A stretch of 64,000 nucleotides of DNA from Rheinheimera nanhaiensis E407-8 (GTDB lineage Bacteria > Pseudomonadota > Gammaproteobacteria > Enterobacterales > Alteromonadaceae): NCBI RefSeq assembly GCF_000296695.1, contig NZ_BAFK01000008.1, forward strand, positions 108,624 through 172,623, in the 5' to 3' direction. Below, in pieces: positions 28,158-37,309 of the stretch; position 1 is the first letter of the stretch; each line of letters starts with the position of its first letter. Position numbers and translations under genes: made by a program. The notes under the pieces were generated by a model. It was not told the DNA's origin, made no database searches, and saw nothing but the letters and a program-made list of their open reading frames with translations.

Positions 28158-28690
28158 GGTTTAAGCCGAAGTTTCGCTGGTTGCCAACGCCTTATCGCAG
28201 TGTACTGTTGTTTGTGGTCTGGTTGCTGTTAAACCAGAGCGTTGAAGCGGTGCATGTGTTTTTTGGCATCTTACTGGCGTTGGTTATTCCGCTATTGACG
28301 CTGCGGTTTCGCGACCCTCAGCCTCTGATAGAGCGGCCAATGCTGGCGCTACGTTATATTTTGCGGGTGTTTGGTGACATTATTACGGCCAATGCCCAGG
28401 TTGCGGTGTTAATACTGGGGCCTAAACAGCGATTAAACCCGGCGTTTGTCAGGGTGCCGCTGGACTTACAGCATGAACTGCCAATTACCATTTTAGCCAG
28501 TACGGTGTCGATGACGCCGGGGACGGTCAGTGCTGAAATTTACCCCTGTGTTGAGCAACTTTCTGAAGGCGAGGTACTACCGCAGCGTTGGCTACTGATC
28601 CATGTGCTGAACCTGAAAGACGAAGCTCAGCTTATTGCCGAGATCAAACAGCGTTATGAAGCACCGCTGAAGGAGATTTTTCAATGCTAA
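28154..28690 (+). CDS. mnhE: Mrp/Mnh Na+/H+ antiporter subunit E
   Basis: 178 aa with N-terminal hydrophobic segments and a cytoplasmic C-terminal domain. The stretch LPITILASTVSMTPGTVSAEI and the later LLIHVLNLKDE are typical of MnhE/MrpE. It overlaps mnhD by ATGA. Confidence 0.92.
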   Translation: MRFKPKFRWLPTPYRSVLLFVVWLLLNQSVEAVHVFFGILLALVIPLLTLRFRDPQPLIERPMLALRYILRVFGDIITANAQVAVLILGPKQRLNPAFVRVPLDLQHELPITILASTVSMTPGTVSAEIYPCVEQLSEGEVLPQRWLLIHVLNLKDEAQLIAEIKQRYEAPLKEIFQC

Positions 28691-28953
28691 ACAATGTCAT
28701 CATGCTGGTGTTTGCCATGATTAGCGTGGCCTTGCTGCTGAATTTATGGCGCCTGCTGCGGGGGCCCAGCTTGCCGGATCGCATTCTGGCGCTGGATACT
28801 ATGTATATCAACAGCATAGCGCTGATTATTCTGTACGGTTTGCTGATGGGCTCGCCGTTGTATTTTGAAGCCGCCTTGTTGATTGCAATGCTGGGCTTTG
28901 TCAGCACCGTGGCCGTATGCAAGTTTTTGCTACGTGGCGATATTATTGAATAG
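28684..28953 (+). CDS. mnhF: Mrp/Mnh Na+/H+ antiporter subunit F
   Basis: 89 aa, three helices. The conserved LLRGPSLPDRILALDTMYINSIALIILYG loop identifies MnhF/MrpF. The start lies 7 bp inside mnhE, so translation is coupled. Confidence 0.92.
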   Translation: MLNNVIMLVFAMISVALLLNLWRLLRGPSLPDRILALDTMYINSIALIILYGLLMGSPLYFEAALLIAMLGFVSTVAVCKFLLRGDIIE

Positions 28954-28961
28954 GAGCGGCT

Positions 28962-29330
28962 ATGCAAAACTGGATCGAGTGGGCAGTGGCGTTTTTTCTG
29001 TTATTAGGTGGCAGCTTTGTGTTGATAGGTTCTATTGGCTTAACCCGCATGCCCGACTTTTTTATGCGGCTACATGGGCCAACTAAAGCAACCACCCTGG
29101 GCATGGGCGGCATTTTGCTGGGTTCAATTTTCTTTTTTAGTCTGTCAGGTGGGGTGAGTGTGCATGAGCTTTTGATCACCATCTTTTTGCTGATCACGGC
29201 GCCTATCAGCGCACATATGCTGATAAAGACGGCATTGCACCACAAATTAAAAGCCATCAATAAGACCAAGGGGTTGGATAATGTACAGCCGGCGCAAAGC
29301 AAACAACATAGCCGTAAACCCTTGCCATAG
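28962..29330 (+). CDS. mnhG: Mrp/Mnh Na+/H+ antiporter subunit G
   Basis: 122 aa, three helices. GSIGLTRMPDFFMRLHGPTKATTLGMGGILLGS is the MnhG/MrpG signature. It is the last gene of the antiporter operon and converges on ptsO. Confidence 0.92.
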   Translation: MQNWIEWAVAFFLLLGGSFVLIGSIGLTRMPDFFMRLHGPTKATTLGMGGILLGSIFFFSLSGGVSVHELLITIFLLITAPISAHMLIKTALHHKLKAINKTKGLDNVQPAQSKQHSRKPLP

Positions 29331-29342
29331 CGCTGGTTTACG
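29313..29342. terminator. Possible stem-loop between mnhG and ptsO
   Basis: CGTAAACC (29313-29320) pairs with GGTTTACG (29335-29342) across the mnhG stop codon. There is no strong T run on either side, so a terminator role is tentative. Confidence 0.3.
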
Positions 29343-29350
29343 CGGTTAAT

Positions 29351-29620
29351 TTATTGTTCGTCAAAGCCGTTATTGATTAAGTCGACCACAGCGCAAAGCG
29401 CCTGTTCAGCGTCATCACCCTGGGTACATACTTCCAGGGTTTTTCCTTTACTGCTGGCCAGCATTAACAGCGCCAGCACACTGCTGGCATCGGCGGTTTT
29501 GTCGTCTTGTACCAGCTCTATTCTGGCTTGAAACTGCTGGCATAACTGCGCCAGTTTAGTGGCAGCGCGGGCATGCAAGCCCAGCTGATTGACAATGGTA
29601 ACGGTTTGACGACATTGCAT
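29351..29620 (-). CDS. ptsO: Nitrogen-PTS phosphocarrier NPr (HPr family)
   Basis: 89 aa. The phosphorylated histidine is His16 in QLGLHARAATKLAQL, and SSVLALLMLASSKGKTLEV matches the regulatory helix region of NPr. It relays phosphate from PtsP to PtsN. It ends the rpoN-hpf-ptsN-rapZ-ptsO series as in E. coli. I prefer the ATG at 29620, which aligns with E. coli NPr, over the preceding GTG. Confidence 0.93.
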   Translation of the reverse strand: MQCRQTVTIVNQLGLHARAATKLAQLCQQFQARIELVQDDKTADASSVLALLMLASSKGKTLEVCTQGDDAEQALCAVVDLINNGFDEQ

Positions 29621-29623
29621 CAC

Positions 29624-30481
29624 TTAAGCCTTGTGGTGGCGTGCCAGCTCGCGGTGACGAACCTGTACATCGTCGCGTGAGCTGCGATAACTTTCAACCA
29701 GGCTTTCTACCATATAAACAGAGCGATGCTGGCCACCGGTGCAGCCGATGGCAATCGTCAGATAACTGCGGTTATTGCGCTCCAGCTGTGGCAGCCAGGT
29801 ACTGATAAAGCTGTTAATTTGCCAGATATACTTGGCAACAACGGGTTGGGCCGCCAGATAATCTTTCACTGGCTGGTCGAGCCCGGTCAGCGGTTTTAAA
29901 TCCGGCTCCCAATGCGGGTTGGGTAAAAAGCGGGCGTCAAACACAAAGTCGGCGTCTTTTGGGATACCGTACTTAAAACCAAAAGATTCAAACAAAATAA
30001 CCAACCGGCCGGTTTTCTGGCCCAGAATGCGCTCACGCAGTTGTTCTGCCAGCTGGTGCACGTTCAGATCGGTGGTATCAATATATAAGTCAGCCCGGCT
30101 GGAGATAGGGTCCAGCAGCTGCTGTTCGCGCTGTATGGCTTCATCCAGGGACATGGCCTGATGTGACAGCGGGTGCAGCCGGCGGGTTTCACTAAAGCGT
30201 TTAATTAAGCTGGCGTGATCGGCATCCAGGTAAAGTATGGTCAGGTCGAGTTTGCGTGGCAGATAAGACAGAATTTCAGCCAGCTCGTTCGGATCTTGTG
30301 GCAGGTTTCGCACATCAATACTAACGGCGACACGCTCATACTGCCCCATGACGGTAGTAGCCAGCGTGGGCAGCAGATTAACCGGAATGTTGTCGACACA
30401 GTAGTAGCCTAAGTCTTCCATCACCCTCAGAGCGACAGATTTGCCCGAGCCGGAACGACCACTGACTACCAGCAGCTTCAT
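29624..30481 (-). CDS. rapZ: RNase adapter protein RapZ
   Basis: 285 aa. The N-terminal Walker A motif is GRSGSGKS (residues 8-15). The C-terminal RNA-binding half contains FGFKYGIPKDADFVFDARFLPNPHW and IAIGCTGGQHRSVYMVE. In E. coli RapZ guides RNase E to the small RNA GlmZ and so controls glucosamine-6-phosphate synthesis. Its start overlaps the ptsN stop by 4 bp. Confidence 0.94.
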   Translation of the reverse strand: MKLLVVSGRSGSGKSVALRVMEDLGYYCVDNIPVNLLPTLATTVMGQYERVAVSIDVRNLPQDPNELAEILSYLPRKLDLTILYLDADHASLIKRFSETRRLHPLSHQAMSLDEAIQREQQLLDPISSRADLYIDTTDLNVHQLAEQLRERILGQKTGRLVILFESFGFKYGIPKDADFVFDARFLPNPHWEPDLKPLTGLDQPVKDYLAAQPVVAKYIWQINSFISTWLPQLERNNRSYLTIAIGCTGGQHRSVYMVESLVESYRSSRDDVQVRHRELARHHKA

Positions 30482-30951
30482 TTATTGGCGTCCACTGCGC
30501 TGTAATCCACCAACAGCTGATACAACTCCTGGTTGGTTTGGGCATGGCGGATTTTTTTGGTTAATTCTTTCTGGCTGAGCAGCTTGGCAATGCCGGCCAG
30601 GGTACTAAGGTGGGCCTGACACTGTTCTTCCGGAATTAAAATAGCGCAAAAAATATCGACCGGCTGATTGTCTATCGCGTCAAATGGGATGGCTTCTTTA
30701 CTGACGACAAATACCAGTACCGGCTGGGTCACGCATTTTAACTTACCGTGCGGTATCGCGATACCGCCACCAATGCCGGTAGAGCCAAGCTTTTCCCGTG
30801 TCATCAGCGCCTCAAGAATACTGTACTCGGACATCTCTGGCAGCTGTTGATGGGCCAGCTCAGCGATGTACTCGAGGATCCGTTTTTTGCTATTAAAAAG
30901 AACTGCACTTTTGGTGCAGTTCTCAGCAAGCATTGCAGTTAAATTCATCAT
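30478..30951 (-). CDS. ptsN: Nitrogen-PTS EIIA protein PtsN
   Basis: 157 aa, EIIA-type-2 domain. The active histidine is His68 in GIGGGIAIPHGKLK. It accepts phosphate from NPr and in relatives controls K+ transport and nitrogen/carbon responses through its dephosphorylated form. The start ATGATG lies 6 bp after the hpf stop. Confidence 0.94.
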   Translation of the reverse strand: MMNLTAMLAENCTKSAVLFNSKKRILEYIAELAHQQLPEMSEYSILEALMTREKLGSTGIGGGIAIPHGKLKCVTQPVLVFVVSKEAIPFDAIDNQPVDIFCAILIPEEQCQAHLSTLAGIAKLLSQKELTKKIRHAQTNQELYQLLVDYSAVDANK

Positions 30952-30957
30952 GTCAGG

Positions 30958-31245
30958 TTAGTGTCGGGCTATTTTCTCTTTATGCTTAATCACCTGGCGA
31001 TCGAGTTTATCTATCAGCTGGTCGATAGCGGCATACATATTTTCATCTTCAGAAACCGCGAAAACTTCACCGCCGTTCAGGTGTAGCTTGGCTTCAGCAA
31101 TCTGTTTCAATTTTTCCACGTTTAGGATCACATGTACATTGTTTATATGATCAAAATGCCGTTCCAGCTTAGCAAACTTGCTGTCCACGTACTCTTTTAA
31201 GGCTTCAGTAATTTCAACATGGCGACCAGTTAGATTGATTTGCAT
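30958..31245 (-). CDS. hpf: Ribosome hibernation promoting factor, short form
   Basis: 95 aa. MQINLTGRHVEITEALKEYV and MYAAIDQLIDKLDRQVIKHKEK match short HPF (YhbH), which binds the 30S subunit and promotes 100S dimers in stationary phase. I choose the ATG at 31245: AAGGA is 8 nt upstream, whereas it is only 2 nt from the ATG at 31251. Confidence 0.94.
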   Translation of the reverse strand: MQINLTGRHVEITEALKEYVDSKFAKLERHFDHINNVHVILNVEKLKQIAEAKLHLNGGEVFAVSEDENMYAAIDQLIDKLDRQVIKHKEKIARH

Positions 31246-31271
31246 AGACATATTCCTTCTTTTAGGCTTAT

Positions 31272-32750
31272 TTACAGCAAGGTCTTGCGTTGATTTGACG
31301 GTGGAATAAACAGCGATTCACGGTATTTGGCAATGGTGCGTCGTGCTACGTTAATTCCCTGCTCCAGCAAAATATCGGCCATCTTACTGTCACTCAGCGG
31401 TTTGGCCGGGTTTTCCGCCGCCACTAATTTTTTAATAAATGCCCTGATAGCAGTAGATGAACATTCACCGCCACTCTCTGTACTCACATGACTGGAAAAA
31501 AAGAATTTAAGTTCAAAGATCCCTCTGGGTGTGTGCATATATTTCTGGGTGGTAACCCGGGAAATAGTGGACTCATGCATGCCGACCATCTCTGCTACGT
31601 CATTTAACACCATAGGCTTCATGGCCTCTTCACCATGCTCAAAAAATGCCTGCTGCTGTTGCACAATACAGTTGGCCACTTTTAATAAGGTTTCGTTGCG
31701 GCTTTCCAGGCTCTTTAAAAACCATTTGGCTTCCTGCAGATGCGAGCGGATAAACTGGCTGTCTGAGGCGTTTCTGGCAGTTCTGGACATCGCCGCATAC
31801 TGCTGGTTAATGCGCACTTTTGGCATGGCATCCGGGTTTAGCTCAACCTGCCAGCGACCTTTCACCTTAGTAACACTCACGTCCGGTATTACGTACTGCT
31901 GTTCTTGCCGTATTACATCGGCGCCGGGCCTTGGGTTTAAACTGTGGATCAGGCGCATCACTTCTTTCAGTTCATCCTCTTTGAGTTTAGTCACCCGCAT
32001 CAAAGAACGAAAGTCACGATTAGCTAAAAATTCGGTGTGGTCACGGATCAGGCTTTGTGCCTCGCTGAGAAAGGGCGTAGCTGCATCGAATTGACGTAGC
32101 TGCACCAACAGGCATTCCTGCACCGAGCGGGCCCCCACGCCAACCGGGTCGAACAACTGAATGCGTTTGATCACCGCTTCCACTTCATCGGCCTCTACAT
32201 CCGGTAAGCCCAGTGAGTCGAGGATGTCTTCACAGCTGATGGTTAATAAGCCATTGTCGTCAATGGCCTCAATAATAATTTCGGCAATGGCGCGGTCGGT
32301 ATCAGAAAAGGGCGTTAGCTGCATTTGCCAGCGCAGATAATCTTGCAGGGTTTCACTGGTTTCACCCTGATAAACGAAATCTTCATCCGGATTGCCGGCA
32401 CTACCGGCACTGACCGGCTCAGCACTGACTAGATCATCCCAGTTATTATCCAGCGGTAAGTCTTCCTGAATATTTTGCTCGGTCATTGCCTCACTGCTGT
32501 CAGGCTCGGCGGGTTCAAAGCTGTCATCCAGCGGCTGATCGCTGTGCTCCTGTGGCTCACTGCTGCTTTTGGCATCGGGCGTGAAACTGTCAAACTCCTC
32601 GTCGGCTTCCAGCAGTGGGTTAGCATCAAGGGCTTCCTGAATTTCCTGCTGCAACTCTATCGTCGACAACTGTAACAGGCGAATAGCCTGCTGCAATTGT
32701 GGCGTCATGGTTAGCTGCTGTCCTAAGCGAAGTTGCAAAGAGGGTTTCAT
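31272..32750 (-). CDS. rpoN: RNA polymerase sigma-54 factor
   Basis: 492 aa. The glutamine/leucine-rich activator-interacting region is at the N-terminus ([33 protein letters not shown]). An acidic linker to about residue 120 precedes the core-binding domain. The helix-turn-helix lies near residues 385-410 ([18 protein letters not shown]) and the RpoN box [10 protein letters not shown] at 469-478. It recognises -24/-12 promoters with enhancer-binding proteins. It stands between lptB and hpf, the conserved order. Confidence 0.96.
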   Translation of the reverse strand: MKPSLQLRLGQQLTMTPQLQQAIRLLQLSTIELQQEIQEALDANPLLEADEEFDSFTPDAKSSSEPQEHSDQPLDDSFEPAEPDSSEAMTEQNIQEDLPLDNNWDDLVSAEPVSAGSAGNPDEDFVYQGETSETLQDYLRWQMQLTPFSDTDRAIAEIIIEAIDDNGLLTISCEDILDSLGLPDVEADEVEAVIKRIQLFDPVGVGARSVQECLLVQLRQFDAATPFLSEAQSLIRDHTEFLANRDFRSLMRVTKLKEDELKEVMRLIHSLNPRPGADVIRQEQQYVIPDVSVTKVKGRWQVELNPDAMPKVRINQQYAAMSRTARNASDSQFIRSHLQEAKWFLKSLESRNETLLKVANCIVQQQQAFFEHGEEAMKPMVLNDVAEMVGMHESTISRVTTQKYMHTPRGIFELKFFFSSHVSTESGGECSSTAIRAFIKKLVAAENPAKPLSDSKMADILLEQGINVARRTIAKYRESLFIPPSNQRKTLL

Positions 32751-32799
32751 CTACTTCTACCGTTCTCCTGAATCACGCGCTGTTGTTGTTTTTTGCTAA

Positions 32800-33522
32800 C
32801 TATAGCCTGAATTGCTCACCCAGGTATACATCGCGCACTTTCTGATTGGCCAGTACGTCTTGTGGTGCGCCGGACGCTATCAGCTCACCATGACTGACAA
32901 TGTAGGCGATTTCACACACATCAAGGGTTTCACGCACATTATGGTCGGTAATCAACACGCCGATGCCACGTTGCGCCAGATGCTGAATAATTTTTTTAAT
33001 ATCCAGCACCGAAATAGGGTCAACACCGGCAAAAGGCTCGTCCAGCAGAATAAAGGCCGGGTTAGCCGCCAGTGCGCGGGCAATTTCTACCCGGCGCCGC
33101 TCACCGCCGGATAGGCTCATGCCCAGGCTATGTTTAATGTGGCCTATGTGAAACTCTTCGAGTAAATCGTCAGCAATTTCTTCCCGTTGCGTGCGGCTTA
33201 AATCTTTACGGGTTTGCAAAATAGCCAATAAATTGTCGTACACACTGAGTTTGCGGAAAATAGAGCTTTCCTGTGGCAGGTAGCCAATACCGCAACGGGC
33301 CCGCTCGTGGATTGGGCTGAAGGTAATATCCTGCTCATTGAGGCTGATATGGCCTTTATCAGAGGGTACCAAACCCACAATCATGTAAAAGGTGGTGGTT
33401 TTACCGGCCCCATTTGGGCCGAGCAAGCCAACAATCTGGCCGGCGTTCACCGACAGGCTGACATCCTTTACGACTTGCCGGCCTTTATAACTTTTAGCCA
33501 GATGTGAGGCGACTAACTTCAT
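32800..33522 (-). CDS. lptB: LPS export ABC transporter ATP-binding protein LptB
   Basis: 240 aa. Walker A GPNGAGKT (35-42), ABC signature [15 protein letters not shown], Walker [13 protein letters not shown] and the switch histidine in [12 protein letters not shown]. It powers LPS extraction from the inner membrane with LptFG, which are not in the window. It overlaps lptA by 4 bp. Confidence 0.95.
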   Translation of the reverse strand: MKLVASHLAKSYKGRQVVKDVSLSVNAGQIVGLLGPNGAGKTTTFYMIVGLVPSDKGHISLNEQDITFSPIHERARCGIGYLPQESSIFRKLSVYDNLLAILQTRKDLSRTQREEIADDLLEEFHIGHIKHSLGMSLSGGERRRVEIARALAANPAFILLDEPFAGVDPISVLDIKKIIQHLAQRGIGVLITDHNVRETLDVCEIAYIVSHGELIASGAPQDVLANQKVRDVYLGEQFRL

Positions 33523-34004
33523 GGATTGTTCTTTTCCTCTGGCGTAAAAATGGTGGTGACCCGCTTAGAGTCGTTACTTTCGGCACTGAGCTGCTTTTTC
33601 TCGACGTTATAGCGGATAACCGAGGCTTTTACTACACTGCCACTTTGTGTCAGTTCGGCATCGCCGCTGAGCGTCAGGGTGCGGCTGGAAGGCTCGTAAC
33701 GCATTTGCGCTGCCGTAGCGGTTACCGGCTGGCCGTTATCCAGTTGCTGTGAGTAACTTACCGGGCTGCCGGTTGCGGTATACACCTCTTTACCCTTGCC
33801 GGCACTGGCATCAATTTCCAGTTGATCGGCTTTCATTTGTAAAGAACCTTGCGTTATCAGCACGTTAGAGCGGTAGGTGAGGATGTTTTCCTCTACCGAC
33901 ACCAGTTGGTCGGCGTCTATTTGAATCTGCTGGCTGTAGTCTGGTTGGGCGGCGCTCAGGCTGGCGCAGCCAAAACATAATGCTAAAAAAAACTTAGTTT
34001 TCAT
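33519..34004 (-). CDS. lptA: LPS transport periplasmic bridge protein LptA
   Basis: 161 aa with a signal peptide [18 protein letters not shown]. The beta-jellyroll (OstA_N) carries repeats such as [22 protein letters not shown] and [20 protein letters not shown]. LptA monomers form the periplasmic bridge for LPS. I start at ATG 34004, giving a normal signal peptide and an 11-bp overlap with lptC; an upstream in-frame ATG at 34025 is possible. Confidence 0.9.
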   Translation of the reverse strand: MKTKFFLALCFGCASLSAAQPDYSQQIQIDADQLVSVEENILTYRSNVLITQGSLQMKADQLEIDASAGKGKEVYTATGSPVSYSQQLDNGQPVTATAAQMRYEPSSRTLTLSGDAELTQSGSVVKASVIRYNVEKKQLSAESNDSKRVTTIFTPEEKNNP

Positions 34005-34548
34005 GCTGATATACCGTTTTATCATGCTGTAATAGCTGGAAGGTTTTACTTTTCAGGTCTGCGTTAATACCGTTGCCGAGAATATAAAACCCCTGACCCT
34101 GAATTCTAACCGGGTGATTATTAATCAAGGCATTGCTGGGAAACAACATTTCCAGTTGCTCGGTTTCAATACGTTGGATCAATTCGTTTTGTTGCTGACT
34201 GACAATTTGTACCTGCTGCTCCAGAATGATCTTATCCTGTGGAAACCACACTGCATAGCGGCTGCTGGCACGCCAGTTTGGCTGCTGCTGTGCGTTGTAC
34301 AGGGTATACACTGGCTGTTCAAACTGGGTAAAACCGAGTTGGGCAAAATGCTCAAGCCGCTCTGCACTGACAGTGTCAGCCAGATAGCCCTCGGCGTTGT
34401 ATAGCCTTCGGGTAACGTTTTGCGCGACATAATCAGGCAACAGCTCTTGATCGGTCTTTAGCGGGTCTGTCAGCTCTGCCGGTTCAAACCAGAGGTAAAG
34501 TGCTGTTGCAGTTAATGCCAGGACCACCAAGGTCAGCAGTTTTCTCAT
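33994..34548 (-). CDS. lptC: LPS export protein LptC
   Basis: 184 aa with one N-terminal membrane helix (LLTLVVLALTATALYLWF) and a periplasmic jellyroll that passes LPS from LptBFG to LptA. It overlaps kdsC by 4 bp and lptA by 11 bp. Confidence 0.9.
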   Translation of the reverse strand: MRKLLTLVVLALTATALYLWFEPAELTDPLKTDQELLPDYVAQNVTRRLYNAEGYLADTVSAERLEHFAQLGFTQFEQPVYTLYNAQQQPNWRASSRYAVWFPQDKIILEQQVQIVSQQQNELIQRIETEQLEMLFPSNALINNHPVRIQGQGFYILGNGINADLKSKTFQLLQHDKTVYQHEN

Positions 34549-35099
34549 GCGCTGCTTCCGTCGAACAAACCAAATTTCTGCTGACTGATGAGCAGTAAAT
34601 CACACAGCTCTCTGACCGCACCAAAGCCACCGTTTAAGCTGGTAACATAACCGGCATGCTTTACCAGGTAAGGGTGAGCATCCTTCACTGCTACCGCCAG
34701 GCCGCAGTGTTGCATCACCTGCCAGTCGGCCAGATCATCGCCGATATAGGCAACATTGGCGGCGTTAAGTTGCAATTTTTGCAGGAGCTCTTCAAAAGCC
34801 GCCAGCTTATTTTCCTGGCCTTGATAAATGTACTGTACGCTCAGTGCCGTCATGCGCTGCTGCACTATGGCAGAGTTGCGACCGGTAATTACCGCGACTT
34901 CGACGCCGGCCTGACGCAGTGCTTTAATGCCGTAGCCATCGCGGGTGTGAAAGGCTTTTAGCTCTTCGCCATTATTACCCAGGTAAATGCGGCCATCAGA
35001 AAATACGCCATCAACATCGCAAATTAGCAGTTTTATCTGGCTGGCGCGTTCTAAGGTTGGCTGGTTAATCCTTTGATATAGCTCGCTAAAAAGACTCAC
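34545..35099 (-). CDS. kdsC: 3-deoxy-D-manno-octulosonate 8-phosphate phosphatase
   Basis: 184 aa, C0-type HAD phosphatase. The catalytic DxD is Asp28/Asp30 in LLICDVDGVFSDGR, with VAVITGRNS and AYIGDDLADWQVM as motifs II and IV. It releases Kdo from Kdo-8-phosphate for LPS core synthesis. It follows kdsD directly. Confidence 0.95.
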   Translation of the reverse strand: MSLFSELYQRINQPTLERASQIKLLICDVDGVFSDGRIYLGNNGEELKAFHTRDGYGIKALRQAGVEVAVITGRNSAIVQQRMTALSVQYIYQGQENKLAAFEELLQKLQLNAANVAYIGDDLADWQVMQHCGLAVAVKDAHPYLVKHAGYVTSLNGGFGAVRELCDLLLISQQKFGLFDGSSA

Positions 35100-36068
35100 T
35101 TACATTACCCCTGCACGTAATAAGTCATGCATATTCATCGCGCCTACCGGGACTTTATGCTCATCGACAATAATAAGACCGTTAATTTTTTTCTGCTGCA
35201 TAATTTGCAGCGCCTCAGCCGCCAACATCTGCGCATTAGCGGTGATACAGTTTCTGGTCATCACTTCAGCGATCTGGCTGCTGTGAATGTCGATACGTAA
35301 ATCCAGTAAGCGGCGTAAATCGCCGTCAGTGAATATACCAGCCAGATGACCATCAGGCTGGGTAATCGCAGTCATGCCCAAGCCTTTTTTCGAAATCTCC
35401 AGCAAGGCATCTTTGATCGTGGCATTGCTGGGCACCACGGGCAGCTCTTCACCGCGATGCATAATATCTTCAAGTCGCAGCAGCAACTTGCGTCCCAGAC
35501 TGCCACCAGGATGTGACAGGGCGAAATCGTCAGCTGAGAAACCACGCGCATCCAACAAAGACACCGCTAAGGCATCGCCCATCGCCAGCGTTGCTGTGGT
35601 GCTGGCCGTGGGGGCTAAGCCCAGTGGACAGGCTTCTTGTTCTACCTTTACACAAAGATGAGCATCAGCCAGCTTAGCCAGGGTAGACGCCGGGTTGCCG
35701 GTCATGGCAATAAGTTTTATGCCCAGGCGTTTAATCACCGGCACTATGGTTAACACTTCGGCAGTTTCACCGGAGTTCGAAATAGCAATAACAACATCAT
35801 CCCGGGTCAGCATACCCAAATCACCATGGCTGGCTTCACCAGGGTGGACAAAAAATGCCGGCGAACCGGTAGAGGCCAAGGTGGCAGCAATTTTACTGCC
35901 AATGTGACCCGATTTACCCATACCTGTGACAATAGTTTTACCTCTGCTGTCTAGTATAAGCTGACAAGCCAGATCAAAACTGCCATCAAGATATTGCTGT
36001 AGCTGAGCTACCGCTGCGGCTTCAATTTTCAGTACCTCAGCAGCGCGGCTTCTAAAATCTGTATGCAT
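35100..36068 (-). CDS. kdsD: D-arabinose 5-phosphate isomerase
   Basis: 322 aa. A SIS domain (IVTGMGKSGHIGSKIAATLASTGSPAFFVHPGEASHGDLG) is followed by two C-terminal CBS domains. It converts ribulose 5-phosphate to arabinose 5-phosphate, the first step to Kdo. The ATG at 36068 matches family length; a 30-residue hydrophobic extension to 36158 would overlap the antiporter gene and is not family-like. Confidence 0.94.
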   Translation of the reverse strand: MHTDFRSRAAEVLKIEAAAVAQLQQYLDGSFDLACQLILDSRGKTIVTGMGKSGHIGSKIAATLASTGSPAFFVHPGEASHGDLGMLTRDDVVIAISNSGETAEVLTIVPVIKRLGIKLIAMTGNPASTLAKLADAHLCVKVEQEACPLGLAPTASTTATLAMGDALAVSLLDARGFSADDFALSHPGGSLGRKLLLRLEDIMHRGEELPVVPSNATIKDALLEISKKGLGMTAITQPDGHLAGIFTDGDLRRLLDLRIDIHSSQIAEVMTRNCITANAQMLAAEALQIMQQKKINGLIIVDEHKVPVGAMNMHDLLRAGVM

Positions 36069-36084
36069 AGGACGTCTCTGTCTG

Positions 36085-37062
36085 TTAACGGTTAAGGCTG
36101 TAGAACAGTAAATACTGATAACCCGCAAAAGCAGCCAGCAGTATAGCGCCTTCAGCACGGTTAATGCGTTGAATACTTCCTAAGCGCAATGACATTAACA
36201 GCATGACCAGCGTGGCACCCAGCATAACGTAGCCATCGCGACCTGCCGCCATGGGATCCAGACTCGCCGGACCGATAACAGCTCCTAATCCGAGTACAGC
36301 GAGAATATTAAAAATGTTAGAGCCAATAATATTGCCAAGCGCTAAATCGTCTTCACCTTTTAAAATACCAATGACACTGGCGGCCAGTTCCGGCAGGCTG
36401 GTGCCAATAGCAATAATTGTCAGGCCTATGACGAGATCGCTAAGGCCGGCATAGCGTGCAATCGTCACGGCGCCGTGCACCAGCAACTGCGAACTGGCTA
36501 GCAGCAGGGCCAAACCGGCGATTACCCATAGTATCGCTTTGAACAGAGGCGCCGGCTCGGGTAATTCGGCATTGATTTCAGCCACCAGAGGGTCATCGGT
36601 ACGGGCGTGCTTGCCCCAGTAAACCAGCAAACAGAGAAAACTAACAAAGGCTATCAGCAGTAATATGCCTTCAGTTCGGGTTAAGGCATTGTCTGAGATA
36701 AAGTAGTAACCCAGTAAGGTGCAAAGCAGCAACAGCGGGTATTCACGTTTTAGCGTCAATGATGACACTGCAATAGGTTTTAGTAAGGCGGCTGCACCAA
36801 TAACCAACAAAATATTGGTGATGTTTGAACCCAACGCATTACCGACAGAGGTATCGATGCGACCTTGCCAGGCGGCACTGGCTGATACCAGCATTTCTGG
36901 TGCTGATGAGCCCATGGCAACAATGGTTAGGCCAATAACCATAGGAGAAATACCCGCCGTGCGGGCGACAGAGGCGGCGCCAAACACGAAACGGTCGGCA
37001 CTCCAGATCAATAAGATCAAGCCGACCACAACAAAAATAATGGCTAATAACAGCGGCGACAA
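36085..37062 (-). CDS. yrbG: Calcium/sodium antiporter, YrbG family
   Basis: About 325 aa with two inverted Na_Ca_ex repeats. The ion-binding alpha motifs are VIGLTIVAMGSSAPEMLVSASAAW and VIGLTIIAIGTSLPELAASVIGI, each followed by a GNALGSNITNILLV or GNIIGSNIFNILAV motif. The start is uncertain: TTG 37062 has AAGGA 7 nt upstream and aligns with E. coli YrbG, while ATG 37119 and GTG 37167 extend the frame without ribosome-binding sites. It heads the kds-lpt cluster, divergent from mlaF. Confidence 0.88.
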   Translation of the reverse strand: MSPLLLAIIFVVVGLILLIWSADRFVFGAASVARTAGISPMVIGLTIVAMGSSAPEMLVSASAAWQGRIDTSVGNALGSNITNILLVIGAAALLKPIAVSSLTLKREYPLLLLCTLLGYYFISDNALTRTEGILLLIAFVSFLCLLVYWGKHARTDDPLVAEINAELPEPAPLFKAILWVIAGLALLLASSQLLVHGAVTIARYAGLSDLVIGLTIIAIGTSLPELAASVIGILKGEDDLALGNIIGSNIFNILAVLGLGAVIGPASLDPMAAGRDGYVMLGATLVMLLMSLRLGSIQRINRAEGAILLAAFAGYQYLLFYSLNR

Positions 37063-37247
37063 AGCAAATTCCTTAAGTGTTACCAGGCGATCAACGGTTA
37101 TTTTCCAGTTTATTGCCATTAATTGCAAAAAAAGCTGTGCTCGTGCGTAGTCATCGATTTTTCGCACAGTTTGTTACGATTTTTTGTAACGACTTTATCG
37201 GGCAACACGTTTACAATATTGCAGCTTTGACCGACCTTTGATTGAAA

Positions 37248-37265
37248 ACATACATAGTTGTATGT
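37248..37265. promoter_or_regulatory. Inverted repeat in the yrbG-mlaF divergent region
   Basis: ACATACA and TGTATGT form perfect 7-bp arms around a 4-bp centre, about 45 bp before the mlaF start. A TTGACC hexamer at 37227 could be a -35 element whose -10 falls inside the repeat. A protein-binding site is possible but unproven. Confidence 0.35.
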
Positions 37266-37309
37266 ATATTGCATCGCAATAAGAGTAAGCCTGCAGGCAG
37301 GCAAAGAGA

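Noticed and set aside
35100..36158. Longer KdsD with a hydrophobic N-terminal extension
   Set aside because: The 30 extra residues overlap the neighbouring antiporter gene and do not occur in the family.
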